The notes under the pieces: generated by a model
Databases searched by the model: none
Seen by the model: only the letters and a program-made list of their open reading frames with translations
What the model was told of the DNA's origin: nothing
Assembly (NCBI RefSeq): GCF_025175675.1
Contig: NZ_JANIOA010000005.1
Span: 1-64,000, forward strand
Length of the DNA stretch: 64,000 nt
Reading direction: 5' to 3'
Source of the DNA: Sedimenticola hydrogenitrophicus
GTDB lineage: Bacteria; Pseudomonadota; Gammaproteobacteria; Chromatiales; Chromatiaceae
Part shown: positions 9,424 through 17,322 of the stretch, one piece after another
How positions within the stretch are numbered: the first letter of the stretch is position 1
Layout of the letters: every line of letters begins with the position of its first letter
Program-made: the position numbers and the translations under genes

Positions 9424-10404
9424 ATGAGTCAGCGACAATTAGCTTACGTATTCGACCTGAATAAATGCATCGGCTGCCATACCTGCACCATGGCCTGCAA
9501 GCAGTTATGGACCAACCGTAAAGGTCGTGAGTACATGTATTGGAACAACGTGGAGACGCGGCCCGGCATGGGTTATCCCAAGAATTGGGAGCAGAAGGGC
9601 GGCGGATTCAAGGACGGAGTGGTCCGCACCGACGGCAAGATCCCGCCCATGGCCGACTACGGCGGGGTGTGGGAGTACAACACGGCCGAGGTGCTGATGA
9701 AAGGGAAGGGCGATCAGGTCGTTCCCCACGAGAAACCGACCTACGGACCCAACTGGGACGAGGACGAGGGACAGGGCCAGTTCCCGAACAATCACTACTT
9801 CTACATGCCGCGCATCTGCAATCACTGTTCGAACCCCGCCTGCCTGGCCGCCTGCCCGCGCAAGGCGATCTACAAGCGCGAGGAGGACGGACTGGTGGTG
9901 GTCGACCAGGAGCGCTGCCGCGGCTACCGCTACTGTGTCAAGGCCTGCCCCTATGGCAAGGTGTACTTCAACCTGCAGACCGGCAAGTCGGAGAAGTGCA
10001 TCGGCTGCTACCCACGGGTCGAAAAGGGCGAGGCGCCCGCCTGTGTCAAGCAGTGCACGGGGCGCATCCGCTTCTGGGGTTATCGCGACGACAAGGATGG
10101 CCCGGTTTACAAGCTGGTGGATCAGTGGAAAGTCGCGCTGCCGCTGCATGCCGAGTACGGCACCGAGCCCAACGTCTTCTACGTGCCCCCGATGAACGTC
10201 ACGCCGCCCCCGTTCGAGGAGGACGGCCGCCTGAAGGATGAACCGCGTATCCCGCTCGCCGACATTGAGGCGCTGTTCGGTCCCCGCACCAAGGAAGCGC
10301 TGGCGACGCTGGGACGGGAAATGCAGAAGCGCCGCGAGGCCAAGCCGTCGGAACTGACCGACATCCTGATCGGCTACACCAACAAAGACAGGTATGGCAT
10401 ATGA
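9424..10404 (+). CDS. Type II DMSO-reductase-family iron-sulfur subunit B
   Basis: A 326-residue electron-transfer subunit like SerB, ClrB, DdhB and NarH. Cluster motifs in order are CIGCHTCTMAC (15-25), CNHCSNPACLAAC, CRGYRYCVKAC and CIGCYPRVEKGEAPAC with later Cys. In CRGYRYC a Tyr stands where a fourth ligand would be, as Trp does in NarH, predicting three [4Fe-4S] and one [3Fe-4S] cluster. There is no signal peptide, so it is expected to be carried through the Tat system with subunit A. It lies 11 bases after subunit A, with GAGGAAAAAG as ribosome site. Confidence 0.93.
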   Translation: MSQRQLAYVFDLNKCIGCHTCTMACKQLWTNRKGREYMYWNNVETRPGMGYPKNWEQKGGGFKDGVVRTDGKIPPMADYGGVWEYNTAEVLMKGKGDQVVPHEKPTYGPNWDEDEGQGQFPNNHYFYMPRICNHCSNPACLAACPRKAIYKREEDGLVVVDQERCRGYRYCVKACPYGKVYFNLQTGKSEKCIGCYPRVEKGEAPACVKQCTGRIRFWGYRDDKDGPVYKLVDQWKVALPLHAEYGTEPNVFYVPPMNVTPPPFEEDGRLKDEPRIPLADIEALFGPRTKEALATLGREMQKRREAKPSELTDILIGYTNKDRYGI

Positions 10405-10976
10405 ACGCGATGATGAATAACACCGAAGCCCTGGCCGGGGGCTATCTGGCGATGGCACAACTGTTCTCCTACCCGGACGATGCCTCGTGGCAGAAGTTGA
10501 CGAGGCACGGCCTGGTCGGCCCCGGGTTGACCCGGGAGAAACTGGAGACCGAGTACCTGGACGCCTTCGAGACCGGCAACGACGGCTCCCCGGTACCTCT
10601 GTTCGAGGGGTTGAACCGCCGCGAGTTGGGCCGCGAGGGCATCCTTGAGGACTTGCTGCGCTTCTACGAGTTCTTCGACGCCAAGCTCAGCGAGTCCGAC
10701 CGGGAGTATCCCGACCACCTGACGACCGAACTCGAGTTCCTGGCCTGGCTGTGCATGAAGGAGCATGCCGCCAGGCAGGAAGGCGGCGATGCCGAACCGT
10801 ACCGTCATGCGGCGCGGGATTTCCTGGACCGTCATACGGGGGCCTGGGTTTCCGGGTTCCGCGAAAAACTGGAAGCGACCGGTACCGTCTACGGCGAGTT
10901 CAGCGCAACCCTGGATGAGTTGGTACGGCAGCATCGTGCCCTGCTTGAGGAACAACAAGATGAATCGGAGGCGTGA
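10401..10976 (+). CDS. TorD/NarJ-type molybdoenzyme chaperone
   Basis: A 191-residue, acidic, alpha-helical cytoplasmic protein with the family features [13 protein letters not shown] at the N-terminus and [14 protein letters not shown] in the middle. Such chaperones (SerD, ClrD, DdhD) bind the catalytic subunit during cofactor insertion and hold it back from Tat export. The start overlaps the end of subunit B by four bases, so translation is coupled. Not part of the mature enzyme. Confidence 0.86.
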   Translation: MNAMMNNTEALAGGYLAMAQLFSYPDDASWQKLTRHGLVGPGLTREKLETEYLDAFETGNDGSPVPLFEGLNRRELGREGILEDLLRFYEFFDAKLSESDREYPDHLTTELEFLAWLCMKEHAARQEGGDAEPYRHAARDFLDRHTGAWVSGFREKLEATGTVYGEFSATLDELVRQHRALLEEQQDESEA

Positions 10977-10977
10977 C

Positions 10978-11694
10978 ATGAAACTTGCCCGTTATGCAAA
11001 AAAACTCTCCCTGCTCATGCTCTGCTCCGCCGCGGCACTGAACGCCACGGCCTGGGCGGCGCCGGCCGAAACCGGCGCGCGCACCCTGAGCGCCCTGGCG
11101 GTGAAGGCCGGGGTGGATGCCCGGTCTCCGGGGGCGGCGGTGTGGAAGCAGGCGCCGGTCACCCAGGTTGACCTGCAACCGGCGTTTCCGGGGCATCCCT
11201 CGATCGTCGGCACACCGGCGACCCATCGGCTCACCGCCCAGGCGGTCCAGGCCGGTGACATGCTCTACGTGCGTCTGCGCTGGAACGACAAGACCGCCAA
11301 TACCGAGATGGCGGATACCGACCGCTTCCTCGACCAAGTGGCGATGCAGTTCCCGCTCAGCGGCGAGGTTACCACCACCCCCTTCATGGGGGATGGCAAT
11401 AACCCGGTCAACATCTGGCACTGGTTCGCCGATGGCCGCACCGAGAACCTGTTTGCACAGGGATTCGGCACGGCGACACCGGTAGCCACCAAGGAGCTGA
11501 CCAGCAGCCATGCACGCAACGGCGACGGCTGGGATGTGGTGTTGGCCCGGCCGCTGGCGGTGAAGAGTGACGAAGGTGTCGTGCTCAATGGCCGTAAATC
11601 GGTGCCGGTCGCCTTCGCGGCCTGGGACGGCGACGGGCAGGAGCGCGACGGCTTCAAGGCGGTCACACTCGAGTGGTGGCAGCTGCAGTTCTGA
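10978..11694 (+). CDS. Heme b subunit C of the type II reductase
   Basis: The 238-residue protein has a Sec signal peptide ([16 protein letters not shown]) and resembles the gamma subunits of ethylbenzene dehydrogenase and selenate reductase. These bind one b-type heme through Met and Lys and pass electrons to or from periplasmic cytochrome c. [15 protein letters not shown] contains the probable Met ligand; a later Lys such as that in [10 protein letters not shown] could be the other. I start at 10978 because GGAGG sits seven bases upstream; the upstream ATG at 10960 adds only six residues. It is the last gene before a strong terminator. Confidence 0.85.
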   Translation: MKLARYAKKLSLLMLCSAAALNATAWAAPAETGARTLSALAVKAGVDARSPGAAVWKQAPVTQVDLQPAFPGHPSIVGTPATHRLTAQAVQAGDMLYVRLRWNDKTANTEMADTDRFLDQVAMQFPLSGEVTTTPFMGDGNNPVNIWHWFADGRTENLFAQGFGTATPVATKELTSSHARNGDGWDVVLARPLAVKSDEGVVLNGRKSVPVAFAAWDGDGQERDGFKAVTLEWWQLQF

Positions 11695-11702
11695 GCAAGA
11701 CC

Positions 11703-11728
11703 AAGCCCCCGGCAACCGCCGGGGGCTT
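11703..11728 (+). terminator. Rho-independent terminator of the reductase operon
   Basis: An 11-base perfect stem (AAGCCCCCGGC / GCCGGGGGCTT) with a four-base loop and a short T-rich tail lies nine bases after the heme-b gene stop. Confidence 0.88.
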
Positions 11729-12020
11729 TCATATTTGTATCCTCCCTCCTTTGGGGCCGGCAAGGCCCCTTTTTTCATTCCCCAAACGGGCATTGCCGGA
11801 TAGCCTGTGCCGCCGTGCCGCGCCGCCGTCATCGCCTCAGACAGACCACCAGAAAGCCACCCCAACATCGTAGCTGAAAGGAATTTAGTTGGGGTTCGCA
11901 GGCCCACCTCAACGAACTCCTCATATTTACGTGTTGACACGTCCGCCATCTCCCACTATATTTGCGACATAGTGCGCTAATACGCGATAATTTGTTGCAT
12001 TTATGGGTGGAGTAACTGAA
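11729..12020. other. Intergenic region before the toxin-antitoxin pair
   Basis: No gene or RNA is recognised in this stretch. It is AT-rich towards the right end, with TTGACA at 11934-11939 as a possible -35 box for the antitoxin gene; a -10 box is not clear. Confidence 0.35.
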
Positions 12021-12248
12021 ATGGCTACCAGCGTTCGGTTAGATGATGAATTTGTGGGTGAGGCACAAGTTTATGCGCAGGCAAGCAAACGCTCCGTGCC
12101 GAAACAGATCGAGCACTGGGCTGAGATTGGCAGGATGGCTGAAGACAACCCGGATCTGCCATACAGCTTCATTAAGGAGGCGATCATCGCTACCGCGGAA
12201 GTAGAAACCGGAAGGGTTACGAAATATGTCCGCGGAAAACGCGATTGA
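12021..12248 (+). CDS. ParD-like antitoxin
   Basis: A 75-residue protein starting MATSVRLDDEFVGEA, an N-terminal ribbon-helix-helix pattern. SVPKQIEHWAEIGRMAEDNPDLPYSFI follows the short ParD-like antitoxin type. I chose the ATG at 12021 over 12003 because GGAG sits at the right distance. Its end overlaps the toxin start by 23 bases, typical of antitoxin-first type II pairs. It should neutralise the RelE-like protein and repress the pair. Confidence 0.78.
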   Translation: MATSVRLDDEFVGEAQVYAQASKRSVPKQIEHWAEIGRMAEDNPDLPYSFIKEAIIATAEVETGRVTKYVRGKRD

Positions 12249-12552
12249 AGTATTCGAAACGCCGACCTTCAAGAAGGCGTTCAAAAAACTCGCCGAGCGG
12301 GAAAAGGTCGCGGTCGAGGATGAAATCGATCTGATCATCGCCGACCCGGAGCTTGGCGAACTAAAGAAGGGAGACCTTTCACACCTCAGGGTCCATAAAT
12401 TCAAACTGAACGACGCCCAGGTCCTGCTTGGCTATTCATGGAAAGCGGCCGAGCTTAAATTGTATCTGTTAACCATGGGTCCCCATGAAAATTTCTACAA
12501 GGCAGCGAAAAAACGCCGGCCGGCCGATTTGAAATTTATTGATAGTCCCTAA
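12226..12552 (+). CDS. RelE/ParE-family toxin
   Basis: A 108-residue basic protein with the RelE-like layout: FKKAFKKLAEREKVAVEDEI at the N-terminus, LRVHKFKLNDAQVLLGY in the middle and LLTMGPHENFYKAAKK near the end. Members either cleave mRNA on the ribosome or inhibit gyrase; which applies cannot be told. The stop codon TAA at 12550-12552 is formed at the very edge of a transposable repeat, so the C-terminus may have been altered by that insertion. Confidence 0.8.
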   Translation: MSAENAIEVFETPTFKKAFKKLAEREKVAVEDEIDLIIADPELGELKKGDLSHLRVHKFKLNDAQVLLGYSWKAAELKLYLLTMGPHENFYKAAKKRRPADLKFIDSP

Positions 12553-12730
12553 TTCTACTTTGTCAGATTCTGGTACTGTGTGGATAGCTTCCGGGTGAAA
12601 GTATTCTAAGACACGCCGTAAACCCATCCCTGGGGGCTCGACGGCGGCATCCCTGCCGCCGACGGTCTTGGAATCCTCCCACCCGAAAGCCCCGAGGAAG
12701 CCTATCCGAATCAAGCTGACAAAGTAGAAT
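12552..12730. mobile_element. MITE-like element with 15-base terminal inverted repeats and TA duplication
   Basis: The ends ATTCTACTTTGTCAG (12552-12566) and CTGACAAAGTAGAAT (12716-12730) are perfect inverted repeats, and both outer flanks are TA. TA target duplication is the mark of IS630/Tc1-type mobilisation. The 179-base interior has a GC-rich palindrome (GACGGCGGCATCCCTGCCG) but no coding capacity. It lies between the toxin gene and the methyltransferase gene. Confidence 0.72.
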
Positions 12731-12745
12731 TATGCCGCTTCTCTA

Positions 12746-13393
12746 TTACCTCCTCAGGCAGACCGCCAGTAAACCACCCCAGGGGATTTGCCTGGGTAAC
12801 CACGTCTCGGCAATGCGGGCGAAGCGGCCGCCCCGAGGCAGGAAGATGGCACTGCCCATACTGACCGCGACGGGGCTGGGGGCGAGCCTGGGCATCCACT
12901 CCTCTCTTATCGCTTTCGCGCTGTCCCAGCGGGCGCCCCGGTATGCGCCCCGGCCCTGTTTTTCCCAATACAGCAGGCTGTGCCGGTTGAGCAGGCCGAG
13001 CACCACGGCATGGCGGGTAACCCGCCACATCTCCCGCAGGGCGGCGACCGGGTCATCCACGAAACAGAGACTGGTGACGGCGCTGCTGTAGTCGAACTGG
13101 TTATCGGCAAACGGCAGTGCCCGGCCGTCGCCCCGCAGGTAGGTGATGTTGCCGCCCTCACCCGCCGCGTAGGCGAGCGCTTGCGGGTCCGGATCGATAC
13201 CGCTGACCGCCAGGCCCAGCCCGGCAAAACGGCGGCTGAAGTGGCCGGTTCCGCAGCCCACATCCAGGAGTGACGCGCCGGCAACCGGGTTCAACAGATC
13301 ACCCAGCAGTGCGAACTCCCGGTCACCGATCCAGCGTCCGCGCGGGGTGTGATACCACGCCTCGTAGGCCGCCGGATCGGTGATGCCGTTCAT
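12746..13393 (-). CDS. Class I SAM-dependent methyltransferase
   Basis: The 215-residue protein has motif I LLDVGCGTGHFSRRFAG, an acidic SAM-ribose position in SGIDPDPQAL, and motif VI-like LREMWRVTRHAVVLGLLNR, so it belongs to the UbiE-like Methyltransf_11 group. The N-terminal YEAWYHTPRGRWIGDREFALL is common in small-molecule methyltransferases next to respiratory genes. The substrate is not predictable. It follows the hydrolase gene by six bases and probably shares its transcript. Confidence 0.82.
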   Translation of the reverse strand: MNGITDPAAYEAWYHTPRGRWIGDREFALLGDLLNPVAGASLLDVGCGTGHFSRRFAGLGLAVSGIDPDPQALAYAAGEGGNITYLRGDGRALPFADNQFDYSSAVTSLCFVDDPVAALREMWRVTRHAVVLGLLNRHSLLYWEKQGRGAYRGARWDSAKAIREEWMPRLAPSPVAVSMGSAIFLPRGGRFARIAETWLPRQIPWGGLLAVCLRR

Positions 13394-13399
13394 GGCCGG

Positions 13400-14281
13400 T
13401 TACTCGTTGATGAACTCGATGGCGCGCTCCACCAGCTCTTCGGCATAGAGGTCACGGAAGGAGTGGTCGGCGCCGTCCAGCACCGCCAGCTCGATGGTAC
13501 CGGCCTCCGCCATGGGGGCCAGTATCTTGTCCAGCCCCTTGACCACCTGATCCTCGGTGCCGGCGAACACCAGCACCGGCTGGCTGATTCCGGGCAGCAG
13601 GTAAGGGGTATCCTGGCGCGGTTCCGGGGCATAGTAGGAGACGAAGGCCTCGGCGGTGACGCTGGTCCCCTTGCAGTAGATGAAATCGGTCTGCTCCATC
13701 GGCATCTTCGCCTTGCCGGCGGAAACCAGGGCCTGGGCCAACGCCAGCACCGGTGCCAACGGCTTGGCGTAACGCTTTTCATACTCCTCGGCGGCGTATT
13801 CCGGGCTCCAGGTCTGCGGCGCGACCAGGATCAACTTCTTGACCACCGGGTCGCCCTGCCCGGCAGCAAACCAGGCGGTCTGGTTGCCGCCCCGGGAGTG
13901 GCCCAGCAGCACCACCTGTTGCGCCCCCTGGCGTTTCAGCCACTCCAGCCAGAGCCCGATCTCGGTGACCGCATCCTCATGTTTGTGGGCGTGAGGTGTG
14001 GCGCACTCATAGGGACCCTGCCGGTCGCTCAGGCCCAGACCCAGGTTGATCGCCAGGGAACTCAAGCCGTTTTCCTGAAACAGCGTCTGCAGGGCGGTGA
14101 TGATTTCGCTCTGGTTATGCGACAACGTGCCATGGGTGATGAGTATCATCGGTCCGGCGGGCCAGTTTTCGGTCTTTTCAAGCCGGGCATTCAGGGTCAG
14201 GCCGGCGTGGCTCAGGGTCACCTCCGCGGCGTGGGCCTGGGCAAGAAACAGTGCGGCTAGCAGAAGAATATAACGGGTCAC
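13400..14281 (-). CDS. Secreted alpha/beta hydrolase
   Basis: A 293-residue protein with an N-terminal signal peptide (YILLLAALFLAQAHA). It has an oxyanion-hole strand MILITHGT, the nucleophile elbow GHSRGG, an acid in FAGTEDQVV and a C-terminal His in DGADHSFRD, so a full Ser-Asp-His triad is present. This predicts a periplasmic esterase or similar enzyme with unknown substrate. It is upstream of, and probably co-transcribed with, the methyltransferase gene. Confidence 0.82.
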   Translation of the reverse strand: MTRYILLLAALFLAQAHAAEVTLSHAGLTLNARLEKTENWPAGPMILITHGTLSHNQSEIITALQTLFQENGLSSLAINLGLGLSDRQGPYECATPHAHKHEDAVTEIGLWLEWLKRQGAQQVVLLGHSRGGNQTAWFAAGQGDPVVKKLILVAPQTWSPEYAAEEYEKRYAKPLAPVLALAQALVSAGKAKMPMEQTDFIYCKGTSVTAEAFVSYYAPEPRQDTPYLLPGISQPVLVFAGTEDQVVKGLDKILAPMAEAGTIELAVLDGADHSFRDLYAEELVERAIEFINE

Positions 14282-14340
14282 GTGTTTACCTCTCTGGTCT
14301 GATTTTTTATCAACTCAAAGTTTCGGAGTTCGCAGTACTT

Positions 14341-14450
14341 GTAGGGTGGATAAGCATCAGCGCATCCACCATGAATCGGATGACGGTGGATGCGCAAGCT
14401 TATGCCATCCTCAGGTCCGTAAACGGTACATCCATGTACCACTCCTCACC
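14341..14450. repeat. GTAGGGTGGATAAGC-type palindromic repeat
   Basis: GTAGGGTGGATAAGC opens the element and GCTTATGCCATCCT is its degenerate partner; CGCATCCACC and GGTGGATGCG form an inner pair. It continues into GGTCCGTAAACGGTACATCC, which is shared with other repeats in this window. Related copies lie at 37654-37774 and 63438-63507. Confidence 0.6.
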
Positions 14451-14488
14451 TTACGAAATCAGCGATTCGGGCTTTGTGACAATCCTAT

Positions 14489-14565
14489 AGGGGTCGGAGT
14501 CAAATTTGATGGACATCGCTGTATGAAATGCCCCGTTTCCTTGATCAAATTTGACTCCGACCCCT
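14489..14565. repeat. GGGGTCGGAGTCAA inverted repeat (REP-like)
   Basis: Two 22-base perfectly complementary arms (14489-14510 and 14544-14565) with the core GGGGTCGGAGTCAAATTTGA enclose a 33-base loop. The same core occurs with a different inner arm at 54691-54761. This type of palindrome is often seen with IS200-like REP transposases; none is in this window. Confidence 0.7.
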
Positions 14566-14590
14566 GTCCTGTCGCCACCGCATCGCCGGG

Positions 14591-14974
14591 TCAATCACAA
14601 TCGTCCTCCGCACTCCCGGTCTGATCCTCCGCGAAGGCCTCATTCACCAGTTGAACCTTGATCGCCACATCGTCGGCGCCAACGCCGATCCCCCGGGTCC
14701 AGCGGTTGACATAGCCGGACTTGAACGCCCCGAGATCGAAGCTGCCACGCTCGACGGTGAAGCGGAAGCGGCCATCGGCTCCGGTATAGACACTGCCCAG
14801 GGTGATCCGGCTGTCCGCGTCGACCAGGATGATCTCCACCTTCGCCAGGCGTTCATCCCCGTCCGCCACGACCCCGGACAGGGTGGCGGCGTGGAGTGGC
14901 GCAAACGCCAACAGCAGCATCGCCCAGGTGCCGTGGCAACCCAACCCGAACCGTCTTTTTGTCCTATCCATCAT
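14591..14974 (-). CDS. Small secreted protein with carboxypeptidase-regulatory-like fold
   Basis: 127 residues with a signal peptide ending LLAFAPLHAA and the pattern LSGVVADGDERLAKVEIILVDADS...GADGRFRFTVERGSFDLGAFKSGY. This is the beta-sandwich pattern of carboxypeptidase regulatory-like (CarboxypepD_reg) domains found in extracytoplasmic proteins. It ends in an acidic tail, SAEDDCD. Its function is unknown. It lies downstream of the Cys/Met PLP enzyme gene on the same strand with a 28-base gap, so it could be part of that operon. Confidence 0.65.
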   Translation of the reverse strand: MMDRTKRRFGLGCHGTWAMLLLAFAPLHAATLSGVVADGDERLAKVEIILVDADSRITLGSVYTGADGRFRFTVERGSFDLGAFKSGYVNRWTRGIGVGADDVAIKVQLVNEAFAEDQTGSAEDDCD

Positions 14975-15002
14975 GCGGGTCTCTCCGGCTGTCGGCCATC
15001 AT

Positions 15003-16175
15003 TTAATCCAGCGCCTGTTGCAGGTCGGCGATCAGGTCGCCGGCATCCTCCAGCCCCACCGAGAGGCGCACCATGGCACCGCTGATGCCGCGGCGCGCGC
15101 GTTCATCCTCGCTCAGGCCGTGGTGGGTAGTGGTCACCGGCTGGGTCACCAGGCTCTCCACCCCGCCCAGGCTGGCGGCAATGGAGAACAGCTTAAGCCG
15201 GTCCACCACCGCGGCCGTGCCAGCCGTGTCGGCATCAATCTCAAGGGTGAGCATGCCGCCAAAGCCGCTCATCTGGCGGGCGGCGAGGTCGTGGTCGGGG
15301 AAATCGCCCAGACCGGGATAGAGCACGCGGCGAATGCGCGGGTGGCGCGCCATGGCGTCGGCGATCGCCTGGGCCGTGGCGTTCTGCTGGCGCACCCGCA
15401 CCACCAGGGTGCGCAGGCTGCGGGCCAACTGGCTGCAGGTCTCCGGCGCCGGCATCGAGCCCAGGTTCTTGCGCCAGCCCCAGATCGGATCGAGCAGCGC
15501 CTTCGACGCCATCAGCGCACCGGCGGTTAGGTCGCTGTGACCGCCCAGGTACTTGGTGGCGCTGTGTACCGCGAAATCGGCGCCCAGCGCCAGCGGCTGC
15601 TGGTTGACCGGCGAGGCGAAGGTGTTGTCCACCGCCAGCAGCGCGCCGTGGGCGTGCACTTGTTCCGCGATCGCGGCGATATCGAACAGCTCCAGGGCCG
15701 GATTGGTGGGCGTCTCCAGGAACACCAGGCGCGCGCCCGCCGCCAGCAGCCCGTCCAGGCGTTCCAGCTCGGAACCGAGGATCAGGTGGGTCGGGATGCC
15801 CAGCAGCGGCAGCTGTTCGGCGATCAACTCCAGGGTGCCGCCATAGGCGTCGCCGATACAGACGATCCCCTCCCGGCCGTGGGTCAGAAACAGGGCCGCC
15901 TCCGCCGCCATACCGGAAGCGAAGGCGAAGGCCGCTTCCGCCCCCTCCAGGCTGGCCAGTTTTGCCTCCAGCGCCTGGATGGTGGGGTTCAGCCCGTAGC
16001 GGGTGTAGAGACTGCCCGCCTGGCGCCCCTCCACCACGTCGAGCAGCGCCGCGGTATTGGCGAACTTGAAGGTGGTCGTTGCATAAATCGGGGTGTGCGG
16101 ACTGCCGTGGCTGTCGGCCAGTTCGCCGGCGTGGACACAGCGGGTGGCGAGTTGTTGTGCTTTTGTTTCGGTCAT
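15003..16175 (-). CDS. Cys/Met-metabolism PLP enzyme (cystathionine gamma-synthase/lyase type)
   Basis: A 390-residue fold-type I PLP enzyme of the MetB/MetC/MegL group. TRCVHAG, TPIYATTTF, YTRYGLNPT, the substrate-side region EGAEAAFAFASGMAA and the PLP lysine in SATKYLGGHSD are all present, as are the C-terminal SLGGVESLVTQP and RLSVGLED. Members act on homoserine esters, cystathionine, methionine or cysteine; sequence inspection alone cannot choose. It overlaps the upstream TlpA gene by four bases, an unusual partner that hints at a sulfur-related role for the operon. Confidence 0.86.
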   Translation of the reverse strand: MTETKAQQLATRCVHAGELADSHGSPHTPIYATTTFKFANTAALLDVVEGRQAGSLYTRYGLNPTIQALEAKLASLEGAEAAFAFASGMAAEAALFLTHGREGIVCIGDAYGGTLELIAEQLPLLGIPTHLILGSELERLDGLLAAGARLVFLETPTNPALELFDIAAIAEQVHAHGALLAVDNTFASPVNQQPLALGADFAVHSATKYLGGHSDLTAGALMASKALLDPIWGWRKNLGSMPAPETCSQLARSLRTLVVRVRQQNATAQAIADAMARHPRIRRVLYPGLGDFPDHDLAARQMSGFGGMLTLEIDADTAGTAAVVDRLKLFSIAASLGGVESLVTQPVTTTHHGLSEDERARRGISGAMVRLSVGLEDAGDLIADLQQALD

Positions 16176-16723
16176 CGGTCGCTCCCTGAGAGTGGTCTAT
16201 CGAAAGTAGTGTTCATGTTGCGCAGTTCGAGTACCGGTTGCAATAATGCCGGATCGTCCCACTCGCGCCCGCCGATGGCGCGGTAGGCGATGCGTCCCTG
16301 CGGATCCACCACGAAGGTGGTGGGCAGGCCCCGGATCGGCCAGGCGCCGCTGACCGAGCCGTCGCTATCGAACAGAATGGGGAACTCCACCGGGTAGCTG
16401 CCGGTAAACTGGAACACGCTATCCGCATCCTCACCGACATTGACCGCCAGCAGCGCCACCCCTTCGGGTTGCAGCCGCTCCCAGGCGCGCTGCATGGAGG
16501 GCATCTCCTCGCGGCAGGGCGGGCACCAGGTGGCCCAGAAGTTGACGATGACCGGCCGGCCGCGCAGATCGGCGAGGCGAACAGCGTTGCCGTCCAGGTC
16601 CTGCAGGGTGAAGTCCGGGGCCATCGGCCGCGCCTCGACCGGGGTCAGGGTCTGCGCCGCCGTGGCGGTGAGCGGCAGCAGCAGTAAGGCAAGCAGCAGG
16701 CGCATCAGGTTCTCTCCTTTCAT
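16172..16723 (-). CDS. TlpA/ResA-like thiol-disulfide oxidoreductase
   Basis: A 183-residue exported thioredoxin. A signal peptide (LLLALLLLPLTATAAQ) leads into PDFTLQDLDGNAVRLADLRGRPVIVNFWATWCPPCREEMP, whose active site is WCPPC. ResA/TlpA proteins reduce heme-binding cysteines during cytochrome c assembly or protect periplasmic thiols. The start is either 16723, overlapping the upstream gene by four bases, or MRLLLALL at 16705, which has GGAGAGAACCTG in front of it. The adjacent pentaheme cytochrome makes an assembly role attractive but unproven. Confidence 0.87.
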   Translation of the reverse strand: MKGENLMRLLLALLLLPLTATAAQTLTPVEARPMAPDFTLQDLDGNAVRLADLRGRPVIVNFWATWCPPCREEMPSMQRAWERLQPEGVALLAVNVGEDADSVFQFTGSYPVEFPILFDSDGSVSGAWPIRGLPTTFVVDPQGRIAYRAIGGREWDDPALLQPVLELRNMNTTFDRPLSGSDR

Positions 16724-17295
16724 AATTGACGATCAGGGGCGCACCGCATCCCCGCGAAACGCAGATGCCGCGCTATATTGGCTTGCCGCCAATCGACTTC
16801 AAGATCAAAGCTGGCGCCCGGCGCGAGGTTGAAGGTCACCATGCCCATGTTCCAGTCACCGGGTTGAAAGCGCTGCCGGGTGGGGAACAGCGACCAGCGA
16901 AAGGCGACACGGGCCGGTTGGGCGACCTGCAGCCGTCGCCACTCCTGTTGCCAGTCGGCCTCCAGGCGCAACGGCCGGGGGCTCCCCCGCGCCGGTATCA
17001 CCCGCCAGCCGGACAGGTCCAACTCAATGGGGGCGTCGGCGTCGTTATGGACGACGGCCTGGAAGACGCAGGCCAGGGCCACCCGTTCCGCCTCCCCGGG
17101 CCGGAACCCCCGTCCCTGAAAATAGGCGCGGGACTGGTCCGGCAGGCGCTGGTTGAAGCTGAACGAGACGCCGTCACCCCGCCAGGACCAGCTCTCCAGG
17201 CCCGTCTCCGGATCGCGGGCGTGCTCGACGCCGGCTTGCGCGGCGGTACTGAGCAGCACCACTCCGAGCGCCGCGCCAATCACGTGGTTCGCCAT
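16720..17295 (-). CDS. Exported protein of unknown function
   Basis: 191 residues with a signal peptide (VIGAALGVVLLSTAAQAG) and a beta-rich body containing SWSWRGDGVSFSFNQRLPDQ, AFFQG-like and GDWNMGMVTFNLAPG segments. I do not recognise a family. Two Cys are present in the mature protein, one near the middle (ACVFQ) and one near the end (GMRCAP), so a disulfide is possible. It lies between the pentaheme cytochrome (27-base gap) and TlpA (four-base overlap) and is probably part of their operon. Confidence 0.62.
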   Translation of the reverse strand: MANHVIGAALGVVLLSTAAQAGVEHARDPETGLESWSWRGDGVSFSFNQRLPDQSRAYFQGRGFRPGEAERVALACVFQAVVHNDADAPIELDLSGWRVIPARGSPRPLRLEADWQQEWRRLQVAQPARVAFRWSLFPTRQRFQPGDWNMGMVTFNLAPGASFDLEVDWRQANIARHLRFAGMRCAPDRQL

Positions 17296-17322
17296 AAAGT
17301 TCTCCCTTGGGGTTCGCTGCGA

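Noticed and set aside
6668-11694. Perchlorate reductase operon
   Set aside because: Perchlorate and chlorate clusters normally include chlorite dismutase, and perchlorate ones a cytochrome gene in place of the heme-b subunit. Neither is here, although a distant dismutase cannot be excluded.
5300-11694. Arx-type arsenite oxidase locus, suggested by the XSR arrangement
   Set aside because: The catalytic subunit has the His-first, Asp-ligand pattern of type II enzymes rather than an ArxA pattern, and the heme-b subunit is foreign to arx operons.
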